From CAWCFV01 sp963794995 (GTDB taxonomy: Bacteria; Actinomycetota; Actinomycetes; JACCUZ01): a DNA stretch of 64,000 nt. The stretch's first letter is position 1; each line of letters begins with the position of its first letter. Positions 54,770 through 63,368 of this stretch are shown here, one piece after another. A program made the translations under genes and the position numbers. The DNA is taken from assembly GCA_963794995.1 (NCBI GenBank), contig CAWCFV010000002.1:186001-250000 (forward strand), in the 5' to 3' direction. The notes under the pieces were generated by a model. It was not told the origin of the DNA. It searched no databases and saw nothing but the letters and a program-made list of their open reading frames with translations.

Positions 54770-55645
54770 TCATCGGTCGTCGTCCTCCTGGGGTCGGCCG
54801 CGCAGCTGGTGGGCCAGGTGCTCCTCGCGGAAGTCGACCAGACGGCGCAGCGACAGGTCGAACCGGGCACCGGACGGCAGCGCGTGCAGGACCACGCCGG
54901 ACACCAGCAGCGGGGCGCCGAGCTCGGCCAGGTGGGCGTCGCTCACGGCGCCCGACCCGTCGGCGATGAACACGCACCCGCTGCCGACGACCTCGAGGAG
55001 GTGACCGCCGCGGACGACCGCCGCGGTGTCCTCGTCGACACCGACCCCGAGCAGACGCGGGGACCGCGCGACGAGCGAGAGCAGCCGGCCGTAGCGGTTG
55101 CGCTGGGCGAAGTGCTGGTCGACGATCACGTCGGGCAGCAGCCCGAGACCCGCCGCGGAGGCCGTGATGCCCTGCCTCGGCGAGTCCTGCTCGTCGCCGA
55201 AGGCGATCATGTGCTCGCTCACCGCGCTGGCCCCCGCAGAGGTGCCGCCGACCAGGGCGCCGCGCTCGTAGACCGAGCGCACGGCGTCACCGAACGCGGT
55301 GCCGCCGACCACCTGGGTGAGCTTGAGCTGGTTGCCGCCGGTCATGAAGACGCCGTCGACGCCGTCGAGCCGGGCCGCCAGCGCCGGGTCGTCGGCCTCG
55401 CTGCGGGACTCGGGCCGCAGCAGCCGCACCTCGCCGGCGCCGAGCTCGCGGAAGACCTCGTCGTAGGACTGCAGGATCTCCGGGCCCAACGACGAGGCGG
55501 TCGCGACCACGGCGATGCGCGCGCCGTCGCCGCCGGCCAGCCGGAGGAACTCGCGCAGGACGACCCGGGGGCCGCTGCGGTCCTCCGCGCCGCCGATGAC
55601 GCACAGGGTCCCGGCGGGGACAGGGCTCACGGCACGACGAGGCAC
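54770..55645 (-). CDS. cphB: Cyanophycinase
   Basis: Serine peptidase of the S51 (PepE/cyanophycinase) fold that cuts cyanophycin into Asp-Arg dipeptides; 291 residues. Nucleophile motif GGTSAGASAVSEHMI, oxyanion region GVFMTGGNQLKLTQ and VDQHFAQRNRYGRLL, and GVGVDEDTAAVV near the active site. The GTG at 55645 has a TACGCT -10 seven bases upstream. With cphA it allows both storage and use of the polymer. Confidence 0.93.
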   Translation of the reverse strand: MPRRAVSPVPAGTLCVIGGAEDRSGPRVVLREFLRLAGGDGARIAVVATASSLGPEILQSYDEVFRELGAGEVRLLRPESRSEADDPALAARLDGVDGVFMTGGNQLKLTQVVGGTAFGDAVRSVYERGALVGGTSAGASAVSEHMIAFGDEQDSPRQGITASAAGLGLLPDVIVDQHFAQRNRYGRLLSLVARSPRLLGVGVDEDTAAVVRGGHLLEVVGSGCVFIADGSGAVSDAHLAELGAPLLVSGVVLHALPSGARFDLSLRRLVDFREEHLAHQLRGRPQEDDDR

Positions 55646-55652
55646 GGCCCCG

Positions 55653-55658
55653 AGCGTA
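55653..55658 (-). promoter_or_regulatory. cphB-cphA -10 element
   Basis: On the minus strand TACGCT ends seven bases before the cphB GTG, in the spacer divergent from sixA; implies a leaderless transcript. Confidence 0.5.
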
Positions 55659-55691
55659 GAGGGCGGGTCCGGCTCACGGCAGGATGCCCGC

Positions 55692-56162
55692 ATGGACCGC
55701 GAGCCGCGACGAGTCGTCCTCGTCCGCCACGCCAAGGCCGAGAGCGGCGACGAGTCGGACGACCACGACCGCCGCCTGACCTCCCGGGGCGAGCGCGAGG
55801 CGGCGGCGACCGGGCGCTGGGTCGCCGGCCGGGTGCCGGCCGTCGACCACGCCTGGGTGTCCTCGGCCCGCCGGGCCCGGCAGACCTGGGCGGCGGTGGC
55901 GGCCGCGCTCCCCGAGCCGGCCGAGGTGGTCGTCGACCGCGCGCTCTACCTGGCGAGCGGCCGCGACGTGCTCGAGCGTCTCGCCACCTACGCCAGCGGC
56001 GTGGTCGTCGTCGTGGGGCACAACCCGACGATGGAGCAGGTGCTGGTGGCGCTCACCGACGACCTGCACGGGATGCGTCCCGGCTCGGCGGCGGTCGTCG
56101 ACCTGGCGGACGGCACCAGCCCGCACGGCCGGCTCGTCGAGATCTGGTCGCCGCCCCGCTGA
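55692..56162 (+). CDS. SixA-type phosphohistidine phosphatase
   Basis: Histidine phosphatase superfamily protein, 156 residues. The catalytic start is VLVRHAKAESG with RHA, then RRLTSRGEREAAATGRW, and the second histidine in VVVGHNPTMEQVL. The SixA group removes phosphate from phosphohistidine domains; other substrates are possible. ATG at 55692 has AGGA before it; the longer frame upstream is antisense to cphB. Confidence 0.9.
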   Translation: MDREPRRVVLVRHAKAESGDESDDHDRRLTSRGEREAAATGRWVAGRVPAVDHAWVSSARRARQTWAAVAAALPEPAEVVVDRALYLASGRDVLERLATYASGVVVVVGHNPTMEQVLVALTDDLHGMRPGSAAVVDLADGTSPHGRLVEIWSPPR

Positions 56163-56181
56163 CGCCCGCATCGGGCCGGGA

Positions 56182-57414
56182 TCAGGTCGGCGGTGCGTCG
56201 ACCGTGATCCCCTCGGCCGCGTCGGCGTCCTCGACCTCCTCGCGGGAGATCCCCAGCAGGAAGAGGATCGCGTCGAGGTAGGGCACGTTGAGGGCGGCGT
56301 CGGCGGCGACCCGCACCACCGGCTTGGCGTTGTAGGCGATGCCGAGGCCGGCCCGCGCGAGCATGTCCAGGTCGTTGGCGCCGTCTCCGATCGCCACGGT
56401 CTGGCTGACCGGGATGCCGGCGGCCGCCGCGAACCGCTCCAGGGCGGCCGCCTTGCCGGCCCGGTCGACCACCTCGCCGACGACCTCACCGGTCAGGCGG
56501 CCGTCGACTATCCCGAGCGTGTTGGCCGCGGAGTAGTCGATGCCGAGGTCTGCGACCAGCGAGTCGGTCACCTGGGTGAAGCCGCCGCTGACGATCGCCA
56601 GCCGGTAGTCGAGGCGCTTCAGGGTGCGCACGAAGGTGCGGGCGCCCGGCGCGAGCTGCAGGTCGGCGCGGACCCGGTCGAGCGCCGAGGCGTCGAGACC
56701 GGCCAGCAGCCGGACCCGGGCACGCAGCGACTCGGCGAAGTCCAGCTCCCCGCGCATGGCCGCCGCGGTGACCTCGCGGACCTCCGCCTCGCAGCCGGCC
56801 TGGGCCGCGAGCATCTCGATGACCTCGCCCTGCACGAGCGTCGAGTCGACGTCGAGGACGACGAGGCGCTTGGCGCGCCGGTGCAGGCCGGAGCGCTCCA
56901 CGGCGACGTCGACGCCGAGCGCGGCCGCGGTGAGCGCGAGATGGCGACGCAGGACGAGCGGGTCGACCCCGGAGACCTCGAGCTCGACCGCGGTCACCGG
57001 GTAGTGCGCGATGCGCACGATCCGGTCGATGTTGCCGCCGTAGTCGGCGATGCACCCGGCGATGCCCCCCAGCGCCGACGGCCGCAGCGGATGGCCGAGC
57101 ACGGTGACGTGGCTGCGGCCGCGGCGGTGCGGGCCGTCGTCGAGGGGGCCGGCCGTGACCTCGACGTCCATGCCGAGCGGCGACAGGGCCGCCTCGAGCG
57201 CCGCCTGCACCTTGCCCTCGGCGGAGACGGCTGCGCGGAGCAGGACCCCGAGCACGAGCCGGCCGCGGATGACGACCTGCTCGACGTCGACGACGACCGC
57301 GTCGACCCCGGCCAGGGCGTCGAACAGGCTGGAGGTGATGCCGGGCCGGTCCCGCCCGCTGACGGTGACCAGCAGGCTCCCGGCGCCGGGCGCCCTGTCG
57401 TCCGCGTGGTCCAT
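56182..57414 (-). CDS. serB: Phosphoserine phosphatase SerB with N-terminal ACT domains
   Basis: Last step of serine synthesis: dephosphorylates phosphoserine. The 410-residue protein has two ACT-like regulatory domains (about 10-175; LLVTVSGRDRPGITSSLFD and HVTVLGHPLRPSALGGIA) and a HAD domain with the catalytic VLDVDSTLVQGEVIE, AIVSGGFTQVTD and GDGANDLDMLARAG. The ATG overlaps the glgC stop (TGATG), so serB follows glgC on the same transcript. Confidence 0.95.
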   Translation of the reverse strand: MDHADDRAPGAGSLLVTVSGRDRPGITSSLFDALAGVDAVVVDVEQVVIRGRLVLGVLLRAAVSAEGKVQAALEAALSPLGMDVEVTAGPLDDGPHRRGRSHVTVLGHPLRPSALGGIAGCIADYGGNIDRIVRIAHYPVTAVELEVSGVDPLVLRRHLALTAAALGVDVAVERSGLHRRAKRLVVLDVDSTLVQGEVIEMLAAQAGCEAEVREVTAAAMRGELDFAESLRARVRLLAGLDASALDRVRADLQLAPGARTFVRTLKRLDYRLAIVSGGFTQVTDSLVADLGIDYSAANTLGIVDGRLTGEVVGEVVDRAGKAAALERFAAAAGIPVSQTVAIGDGANDLDMLARAGLGIAYNAKPVVRVAADAALNVPYLDAILFLLGISREEVEDADAAEGITVDAPPT

Positions 57415-58649
57415 CAGGCCGAGACGCGCTGGCCCTTGCCGACCACCGTGATGCCGCCGTCCGAGACGACGAAGCCGCGGGCCCGGTCCTCGTCGTGGTC
57501 GACGCCCACCCGGGCGCCCTCCGGCACCACCACGTTCTTGTCGATGATGGCGTTGCGCACGATCGCGTGCCGGCCGATGCGGACGTTGTCCATCAGCACG
57601 CTGCCGGTGACCTCGGCCCACGAGTGGACCATCGTCCAGGGGGACAGGATCGAGCCCTCGACCCGGGCGCCGGAGATCACGGCGCCGCTGGACACGAACG
57701 AGTTGATGGCCTGGCCGACGCGCCCCGTCTCGTTGTGGACGAACTTCGCCGGCGGCAGCGGGTCGTGCGTGGTGTAGATCGGCCACTCCTTGTTGTACAG
57801 GTTGAAGACCGGGTGCAGCGCGATGAGGTCGGTGTGGGCCTCGTAGAAGGCGTCCAGCGTCCCGACGTCGCGCCAGTAGTCCTTGTCCCGCTCGGTCGAG
57901 CCGGGGACGTCGTTGTCACGGAAGTCGTAGACCTGGGCGTCGCCGCGCTCGACGAGCATCGGGATGATGTTGCCGCCCATGTCGTGCTTGCTGCCCGGGT
58001 CGAGGGCGTCCTTGCGCAGCGCGGCGAGGAGGGCGTCCGTGCGGAAGACGTAGTTGCCCATCGAGGCGTAGACCGACTCCGGGTCGTCGGCCAGCCCGAC
58101 CGCGTCGGTCGGCTTCTCGCGGAAGGCCGCGATCACCCGCCGGTCGTTCGCCGTCTCGATGACACCGAACTGGTCCGCGAGCGAGATCGGCTGCCGGATC
58201 GCCGCGACCGTGACGCCCGCGCCGCTCTCGATGTGCTGCGCGACCATCTGGCTCGGGTCCATGCGGTAGATGTGGTCGGCGCCGAAGACGATGACGTGCT
58301 CCGGCTGCTCGTCACCGATGAGGTTCAGGCTCTGGTAGATGGCGTCGGCGGACCCGGCGAACCAGTGCGGGCCGAGCCGCTGCTGCGCCGGCACCGGTGC
58401 CACGTAGTTGCCGAGCATCGTCGACAGCCGCCAGGTGCTGGAGACGTGCCGGTCGAGGCTGTGGCTCTTGTACTGCGTCAGGACGACGATCTTCCGGTAC
58501 CCGCCGTTGACGAGGTTCGACAGCACGAAGTCGATGAGCCGGTAGATCCCGCCGAACGGGACGGCGGGCTTGGCCCGGTCCGCGGTCAACGGCATGAGGC
58601 GTTTGCCCTCGCCACCGGCCAGGACGATCGAGAGCACCCGCTGCGGCAT
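57414..58649 (-). CDS. glgC: Glucose-1-phosphate adenylyltransferase
   Basis: Makes ADP-glucose for glycogen and alpha-glucan synthesis, 411 residues. Nucleotide-binding LAGGEGKRLMPLTADRAKPA, FGGIYRLIDFVLSNLVNGG, IVFGADHIYRMDPSQM, and the left-handed beta-helix C-terminus (SSGAVISGARVEGSILSP). The fructose-bisphosphate/pyruvate-type regulatory residues were not examined. ATG at 58649 has a TAGCGT -10 seven bases upstream. Divergent from glgA, so supply and use of ADP-glucose share a regulatory spacer. Confidence 0.96.
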   Translation of the reverse strand: MPQRVLSIVLAGGEGKRLMPLTADRAKPAVPFGGIYRLIDFVLSNLVNGGYRKIVVLTQYKSHSLDRHVSSTWRLSTMLGNYVAPVPAQQRLGPHWFAGSADAIYQSLNLIGDEQPEHVIVFGADHIYRMDPSQMVAQHIESGAGVTVAAIRQPISLADQFGVIETANDRRVIAAFREKPTDAVGLADDPESVYASMGNYVFRTDALLAALRKDALDPGSKHDMGGNIIPMLVERGDAQVYDFRDNDVPGSTERDKDYWRDVGTLDAFYEAHTDLIALHPVFNLYNKEWPIYTTHDPLPPAKFVHNETGRVGQAINSFVSSGAVISGARVEGSILSPWTMVHSWAEVTGSVLMDNVRIGRHAIVRNAIIDKNVVVPEGARVGVDHDEDRARGFVVSDGGITVVGKGQRVSA

Positions 58650-58656
58650 GATGCGA

Positions 58657-58662
58657 ACGCTA
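58657..58662 (-). promoter_or_regulatory. glgC -10 element
   Basis: On the minus strand TAGCGT, seven bases before the glgC ATG; leaderless arrangement in the 37-base spacer shared with glgA. Confidence 0.5.
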
Positions 58663-58686
58663 CCCCTCTGGTGCCACGATCACGTC

Positions 58687-59871
58687 ATGCGCGTCGACCT
58701 GCTCACCCGCGAGTACCCGCCCGAGGTCTACGGAGGTGCCGGCGTCCACGTCGAGTACCTCGCCCGAGAGCTACGTCGGCTGGTCGACGTGCGCGTGCAC
58801 TGCATGGGGGAGCCGCGCGACGAGCCGGGCGTGACGGCCTACGGCGTGCCGGAGGGCCTGGCCGGGGCGAACGCCGCGCTGCGCACCCTCGGCACCGACC
58901 TGACGATGGTCGCCGGCTGCGAGGGGAGCGACCTGGTCCACTCGCACACCTGGTACGCCAACACCGCCGGGCACCTCGCCAGCCTGCTCCACGGGGTGCC
59001 GCACGTGATGAGCGCGCACAGCCTCGAGCCGCTGCGGCCGTGGAAGGCCGAGCAGCTCGGCGGCGGGTACGCCCTGTCGTCGTGGGCCGAGCGCACCGCG
59101 GTCGAGGCGGCCGACGCCGTGGTCGCCGTGTCGGCCGGGATGCGCGACGACCTGCTGCGCTGCTACCCCGACGTCGACCCGGACCGGGTGCACGTCGTGC
59201 ACAACGGCATCGACACCGAGGAGTACCAGCCGGACACCGGGACCGACGTGCTCACGCGCCACGGCATCGACCCCGACCGGCCCTCGGTGGTCTTCGTCGG
59301 GCGCATCACCCGCCAGAAGGGGCTGCCGCACCTGCTGCGGGCGGCGCTCGCCCTCGACCCCTCGGCGCAGATCGTCCTGTGTGCCGGTGCCCCCGACACC
59401 GACGAGATCCTGGCCGAGGTGGGCGTCCTCGTGGACCAGCTCCGTCGTGACCGCCGCGACGGCGTGGTGTGGATCCAGGACATGCTGCCGAAGCCGGACG
59501 TCATCCAGGTGCTGAGCCACGCCACCGTCTTCGCCTGCCCGTCGGTCTACGAGCCGATGGGCATCGTCAACCTGGAGGCGATGGCCTGCGAGGTGCCGGT
59601 CGTGGCCACCGCGACGGGCGGGATCCCTGAGGTGGTCGCCGACGGCGAGACCGGCCTGCTCGTGCCGATCGAGCAGGTCGCCGACGGCAGCGGCACGCCG
59701 CTGGACCCGTCCCGCTTCGAGGCCGACCTCGCCGCTGCCCTCGGTGAGGTCCTCGCCGACGCCTCCCGGGCGCGCGAGATGGGGCTCGCCGGCCGCCGCC
59801 GGGCCGTCGAGGCGTTCTCCTGGACCGCGATCGCCACCCGGACCCTCGACCTGTACCGGACGCTGCTCTGA
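58687..59871 (+). CDS. glgA: Glycogen synthase (GT4-type, actinobacterial GlgA)
   Basis: Glucosyltransferase of the Rv1212c-like class that uses NDP-glucose to extend alpha-1,4-glucan or make maltose-1-phosphate; 394 residues. It has TREYPPEVYGGAGVHVEYLARELR at the start, HSHTWYANTAG, HVVHNGIDTEEY, VGRITRQKGLPHLL and the donor-site CPSVYEPMGIVNLEAMACE with ATGGIPEVV. ATG at 58687 begins the homologous region. Divergent from glgC. Confidence 0.92.
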   Translation: MRVDLLTREYPPEVYGGAGVHVEYLARELRRLVDVRVHCMGEPRDEPGVTAYGVPEGLAGANAALRTLGTDLTMVAGCEGSDLVHSHTWYANTAGHLASLLHGVPHVMSAHSLEPLRPWKAEQLGGGYALSSWAERTAVEAADAVVAVSAGMRDDLLRCYPDVDPDRVHVVHNGIDTEEYQPDTGTDVLTRHGIDPDRPSVVFVGRITRQKGLPHLLRAALALDPSAQIVLCAGAPDTDEILAEVGVLVDQLRRDRRDGVVWIQDMLPKPDVIQVLSHATVFACPSVYEPMGIVNLEAMACEVPVVATATGGIPEVVADGETGLLVPIEQVADGSGTPLDPSRFEADLAAALGEVLADASRAREMGLAGRRRAVEAFSWTAIATRTLDLYRTLL

Positions 59872-59897
59872 GCCAGCCGCCGGTCCGGTGAGGGTCT

Positions 59898-59913
59898 GCG
59901 GTCCGCTGACCGC
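59898..59913 (+). terminator. Short GC hairpin after glgA
   Basis: GCGGTC and GACCGC around a four-base loop, 27 bases after the glgA stop. A modest stem without a U-tract; a possible terminator. Confidence 0.35.
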
Positions 59914-60019
59914 GGTCCGGGACGGCGTGAGGCGTGCGCCGCCGACCCGTTCGACGAGCAGGCGGTTCGGGACCTCATGCGGGTCTCAGCGCGTCCGGCG
60001 CGCAGGGGCGGGCGCTCAC

Positions 60020-60230
60020 GGGGCTCGACGATCGGCCACGTCCCGTCCGACGCCGGCGACGAGCGCACCTGCCGGCGGCGCCGACGGGTCCCCCATGACG
60101 TGCAGGCAGTCGAAGGTCGAGACGAGGTCCCGGTCGTGCCCGGCGCCGCTCTGAGCGGTGGCGGCCTCGAAGCGGACCCCCGCTCGCCGACCCCCGCCTC
60201 CGCGGCGTGCTTGCGGGCCGCCTCGTACGC
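60020..60230 (-). pseudogene. Methyltransferase relic, inverted middle segment
   Basis: Minus-strand remnant of a class I SAM-dependent methyltransferase. Successive frames give YEAARKHAAEAG, VRFEAATAQSG, DLVSTFDCLHVMGDP and DGTWPIVEP, which are consecutive blocks of one family around and after the SAM-binding region. At least two frameshifts separate them. The next block of the same protein lies on the opposite strand at 60235, so this segment is inverted relative to it. Confidence 0.7.
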
Positions 60231-60234
60231 GAAC

Positions 60235-60360
60235 GATGCCGTCGCCGACAACCTCAACCCGGTCGGCCGGGTGTACTACGGGTTCTCCACCTACCTGTGC
60301 GTCCCGAACGCGCTGTCGCAGAGCGGCGGGTACGCCCTCGGTGCGCCTACGAGGCGCGCC
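60235..60360 (+). pseudogene. Methyltransferase relic, C-terminal segment
   Basis: Plus-strand continuation of the same methyltransferase family: DAVADNLNPVGRVYYGFSTY, then LCVPNALSQSGGYALG. It breaks off before the usual C-terminal AGFTRFRR region, at the edge of the next gene. In an intact gene this block directly follows DGTWxIVEP. Confidence 0.7.
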
Positions 60361-60361
60361 C

Positions 60362-61087
60362 CTAGGGCGGAGGCGGGCTGCACGCGGCCTCGACTGCGCG
60401 CCGGGCGGCGGTGTCGAGGTCGCGCAGCACGCCGCTGCGGGCTGCCGTCTCGGCCGCGGTGAGGGCGGCCCCCTCGCCGGTGCGCGCGGCGTCGACGACC
60501 TGCGCGACCCGCAGCGCCTGGAGCAGCACCTGCTGGGCCTGCGGGCCGGCCGAGGGCGGCAGCTGCGGGCGCACGGAGCGCGACCGGCCGGCCAGGACCT
60601 CCGCGGCCGCCGGCTCCCACCGCGTCAGGTCGAGCCGTTCCAGCAGCTCGGCGGCCTCGCGCATCGACCGGGTCAGGTCTCGCGCGGCGTCGCCCAGCGG
60701 GAGCGTGCCGCGCCCGGCGTCCCCCACCTCGTGGACCGACCAGGAGCCCCGGGCACCGGGAAGCAGCCCGAGCTGGACCCGGCCGGTCGTCACCACGGCC
60801 TCGCCGTGCAGGATCGCCTCCTCGTTGAACGCGGCCGGCCCGGGCAGCCCGGTGGCGTCACCGGGCACGGGCAGCACGAGGCGCAGGCCGGCGGCGCCCA
60901 GCGCCCGCAGGCGGCCGAGGGCGTAGGGCAGGGTCACGGCCGCCTGCTCCCCGGGGAGACCGAGGACCCGGTGGGTCGCGTCGTGGCCGGCAGCTACCTG
61001 GTCGGACGCCTCGTCGAGACCGGTCCCGCCGGTCAGGGCCGCGGTGCCCCACGCGGCCAGCCGGGCCGCGCCGGGAAGGTCTCGCAC
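60362..61087 (-). CDS. Conserved hypothetical protein
   Basis: Unrecognised 241-residue protein, soluble, Ala/Gly/Leu-rich. Segments such as LPYALGRLRALGAAGLRLVLPVPGD, AFNEEAILHGEAVV and DLTRSMREAAELLERLDLTRWEP suggest a folded, conserved family. The GTG at 61087 has TACCCT seven bases upstream; the longer frame starting at 61438 is antisense to the ABC gene. Divergent from that gene. Function unknown. Confidence 0.7.
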   Translation of the reverse strand: MRDLPGAARLAAWGTAALTGGTGLDEASDQVAAGHDATHRVLGLPGEQAAVTLPYALGRLRALGAAGLRLVLPVPGDATGLPGPAAFNEEAILHGEAVVTTGRVQLGLLPGARGSWSVHEVGDAGRGTLPLGDAARDLTRSMREAAELLERLDLTRWEPAAAEVLAGRSRSVRPQLPPSAGPQAQQVLLQALRVAQVVDAARTGEGAALTAAETAARSGVLRDLDTAARRAVEAACSPPPP

Positions 61088-61130
61088 GCCAGCGAGGGTA
61101 GGACGCCGGGCGCTGGATAGGTTGGCCGGC

Positions 61131-61913
61131 ATGTCCGACGTGCTGCGCTTCTCCCAGGTGAGCGTGCTGCGCGACGGCGCCACCCTGATCGACCGGCTGG
61201 ACTGGGACGTCGCCGAGGGCGAGCGCTGGGTCGTCCTCGGCCCGAACGGCGCGGGCAAGACCACGCTGCTCCAGCTGGCGTCGGCCCACCTGCACCCCAG
61301 CCGGGGGACCGCGACGATCCTCGGCGAGACCCTGGGTGCGGTCGACGTGTTCGAGCTGCGTCCGCGGATCGGGCTCTCGAGCGCGGCGCTGGCCGAGCGC
61401 CTGCCGGTGTCGGAGAGGGTGCGCGACGTCGTGCTCACGGCGTCGTACGCGATGGTCGGGCGGTGGCGCGAGACCTACGAGGACATGGACTCCGGCCGGG
61501 CCGACGAGCTGCTCGCCGCCCTCGGCGTGGCCCACCTCGCCGAGCGGCGGTTCGGGACGCTGTCCGAGGGTGAGCGCAAAAGGGTGCAGATCGCCCGGGC
61601 CCTGATGACCGACCCCGAGCTGATGCTGCTGGACGAGCCGGCGGCCGGGCTCGACCTCGGCGGTCGCGAGGACCTCGTCCGGCGGCTCGGGCTGATCGCT
61701 GCCGACGAGGACGCGCCCGCGCTGGTGCTGGTCACCCACCACGTCGAGGAGATCCCGCCGGGGTTCACCCATGCGCTGCTGCTGCGGGGCGGACGGGTGG
61801 TCAGCGCCGGGCCGATCGGGACGGCGCTGACGACCGCGACCCTGGGGGAGTGCTTCGGCCTCGCGCTCGAGCTCGGCCGCGCCGGTCACCGCTGGACGGC
61901 CCGCGCCGTCTGA
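61131..61913 (+). CDS. ABC ATP-binding protein
   Basis: Stand-alone ABC ATPase, 260 residues. Walker A GPNGAGKTT, signature TLSEGERKRVQIARAL, Walker B LMLLDEPAAGLDLGG and H loop LVTHHVEEIPPG. The order and GRWRETYEDMD insertion resemble ModF-like or iron-molybdate-type ATPases in actinobacteria. No permease gene is beside it, so it may pair elsewhere. ATG has a TAGGTT -10 seven bases upstream. Confidence 0.88.
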   Translation: MSDVLRFSQVSVLRDGATLIDRLDWDVAEGERWVVLGPNGAGKTTLLQLASAHLHPSRGTATILGETLGAVDVFELRPRIGLSSAALAERLPVSERVRDVVLTASYAMVGRWRETYEDMDSGRADELLAALGVAHLAERRFGTLSEGERKRVQIARALMTDPELMLLDEPAAGLDLGGREDLVRRLGLIAADEDAPALVLVTHHVEEIPPGFTHALLLRGGRVVSAGPIGTALTTATLGECFGLALELGRAGHRWTARAV

Positions 61914-61983
61914 CCCCGCGGAACCCGGGCCGGGGTGCGGTGCGTTGGGCAGGTGACGGAGGACCCCTCCCTAGGATGGTGTC

Positions 61984-62433
61984 GTGGACGGCTTCGGCGA
62001 GTGGGACTGGGCGGCGTGGCTCGGCGTCGCCGTCGTGCTCGGCATCGTCGAGGTGGCCACGCTGGACCTCGTCTTCGCGATGCTCGCCGCGGGGGCCGTC
62101 GCCGGTGCCGGCACCGCGCTGGTGACCGACAACCTCGCGATCCAGGTCCTGGTGGCGCTGGTCGTGTCGGTCCTCATGCTCTTCGTGGTGCGACCGGTGG
62201 CGCTGCGGCACCTGCGGACCCCGTTCGCGATCCGCACCGGGACCGAGGCGCTGGTGGGCGAGCGCGCCGTCGTCCTCGAGCCGGTCGACGGGGACGGCGG
62301 CCGGGTGAAGCTCAACGGCGAGGTCTGGTCGGCCCGCTCGTTCGACCCGGGACTCTCGATCGCGGCCGGCCGGCACGTCGAGGTGGTCCAGATCGAGGGC
62401 GCCACCGCAATCGTCTACGAATCGGAGATCTGA
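61984..62433 (+). CDS. NfeD family membrane protein
   Basis: NfeD-type protein, 149 residues, usually paired with an SPFH protein as here. It has membrane helices in AWLGVAVVLGIVEVATLDLVFAMLAAGAVAGAG and IQVLVALVVSVLMLFVVRP, then an OB-fold tail (ALVGERAVVLEPVDGDGGRVKL, VVQIEGATAIVYES). GTG with a TAGGAT -10 six bases upstream; stop overlaps the next ATG (TGATG). Membrane organisation role presumed. Confidence 0.9.
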   Translation: MDGFGEWDWAAWLGVAVVLGIVEVATLDLVFAMLAAGAVAGAGTALVTDNLAIQVLVALVVSVLMLFVVRPVALRHLRTPFAIRTGTEALVGERAVVLEPVDGDGGRVKLNGEVWSARSFDPGLSIAAGRHVEVVQIEGATAIVYESEI

Positions 62434-63368
62434 TGGAGTCGGTCGTCGTCCTTGCGGTCGTCGCTGTCGTCGTGGTCCTGGTGCTCGTCACGCTGGCGAA
62501 GACGGTGCGCATCGTGCCCCAGGCCCGCGCCGGCGTCGTGGAGCGCCTCGGGCGCTACCAGCGCACCCTCACCCCGGGGCTGACGATCCTGGTGCCGTTC
62601 GTCGACCGGCTCCGGCCGATGATCGACCTCCGCGAGCAGGTCGTGTCCTTCCCGCCGCAGCCGGTCATCACGGCCGACAACCTCGTCGTCGGCATCGACA
62701 CGGTCATCTACTTCCAGGTGACCGACGCCAAGTCGGCGACCTACGAGATCGCCGACTACATCCAGGGCGTCGAGCAGCTCACCGTCACGACGTTGCGCAA
62801 CGTGGTCGGCAACCTGAACCTCGAGGAGACGCTGACCTCGCGCGACCACATCAACGGGGCCCTGCGCGGGGTGCTCGACGAGGCCACCGGCAAGTGGGGC
62901 ATCCGCGTCAACCGCGTCGAGATCAAGGCGATCGACCCGCCGACCTCCATCCAGGACTCGATGGAGAAGCAGATGCGCGCCGACCGCGAGAAGCGCGCGA
63001 CGATCCTCACGGCCGAGGGCTTCAAGCAGTCCCAGATCCTCACCGCGGAGGGCGAGCGGCAGGCCGCCATCCTCAAGGCCGAGGGCGACGCGCAGGCCGC
63101 TGTGCTGCGGGCCGACGGCGAGGCGCAGGCCATCCAGAGGGTGTTCGACGCCATCCACGCCGGCAACCCGGACCAGAAGCTGCTCGCCTACCAGTACCTC
63201 CAGGTGCTGCCCAAGATCGCGCAGGGCGACGCCAACAAGCTGTGGATCGTCCCGAGCGAGCTCGGCGAGGCGCTCAAGGGGATCGGCGGCATGCTCGGCA
63301 GCGGCACCGACGACTCACCGACGGCACCGACGGCACCGACGGCACCGAAGGCACCGAAGGCGCTCTAG
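62433..63368 (+). CDS. SPFH/stomatin-like protein
   Basis: Membrane-associated prohibitin-homology protein that forms lipid-raft-like scaffolds; 311 residues. N-terminal helix (VVLAVVAVVVVLVLVTLA), the SPFH domain (RIVPQARAGVVERLGRYQRTL, LVPFVDRLRPMIDLREQVV, LRNVVGNLNLEETLTSRD) and a coiled coil with repeated AEG units (ILTAEGERQAAILKAEGD). It ends in a (TAP/KAP) repeat coded by tandem 9-mers. Coupled to nfeD. Corresponds to Rv1488 of M. tuberculosis. Stop codon shared with the opposing gene as CTAG. Confidence 0.93.
   Translation: MESVVVLAVVAVVVVLVLVTLAKTVRIVPQARAGVVERLGRYQRTLTPGLTILVPFVDRLRPMIDLREQVVSFPPQPVITADNLVVGIDTVIYFQVTDAKSATYEIADYIQGVEQLTVTTLRNVVGNLNLEETLTSRDHINGALRGVLDEATGKWGIRVNRVEIKAIDPPTSIQDSMEKQMRADREKRATILTAEGFKQSQILTAEGERQAAILKAEGDAQAAVLRADGEAQAIQRVFDAIHAGNPDQKLLAYQYLQVLPKIAQGDANKLWIVPSELGEALKGIGGMLGSGTDDSPTAPTAPTAPKAPKAL
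63317..63361 (+). repeat. Five tandem 9-base repeats at the SPFH gene 3' end
   Basis: ACCGACGGC three times then ACCGAAGGC twice, encoding a Thr/Lys-Ala-Pro tail. Low-complexity coding repeat prone to length change. Confidence 0.85.
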
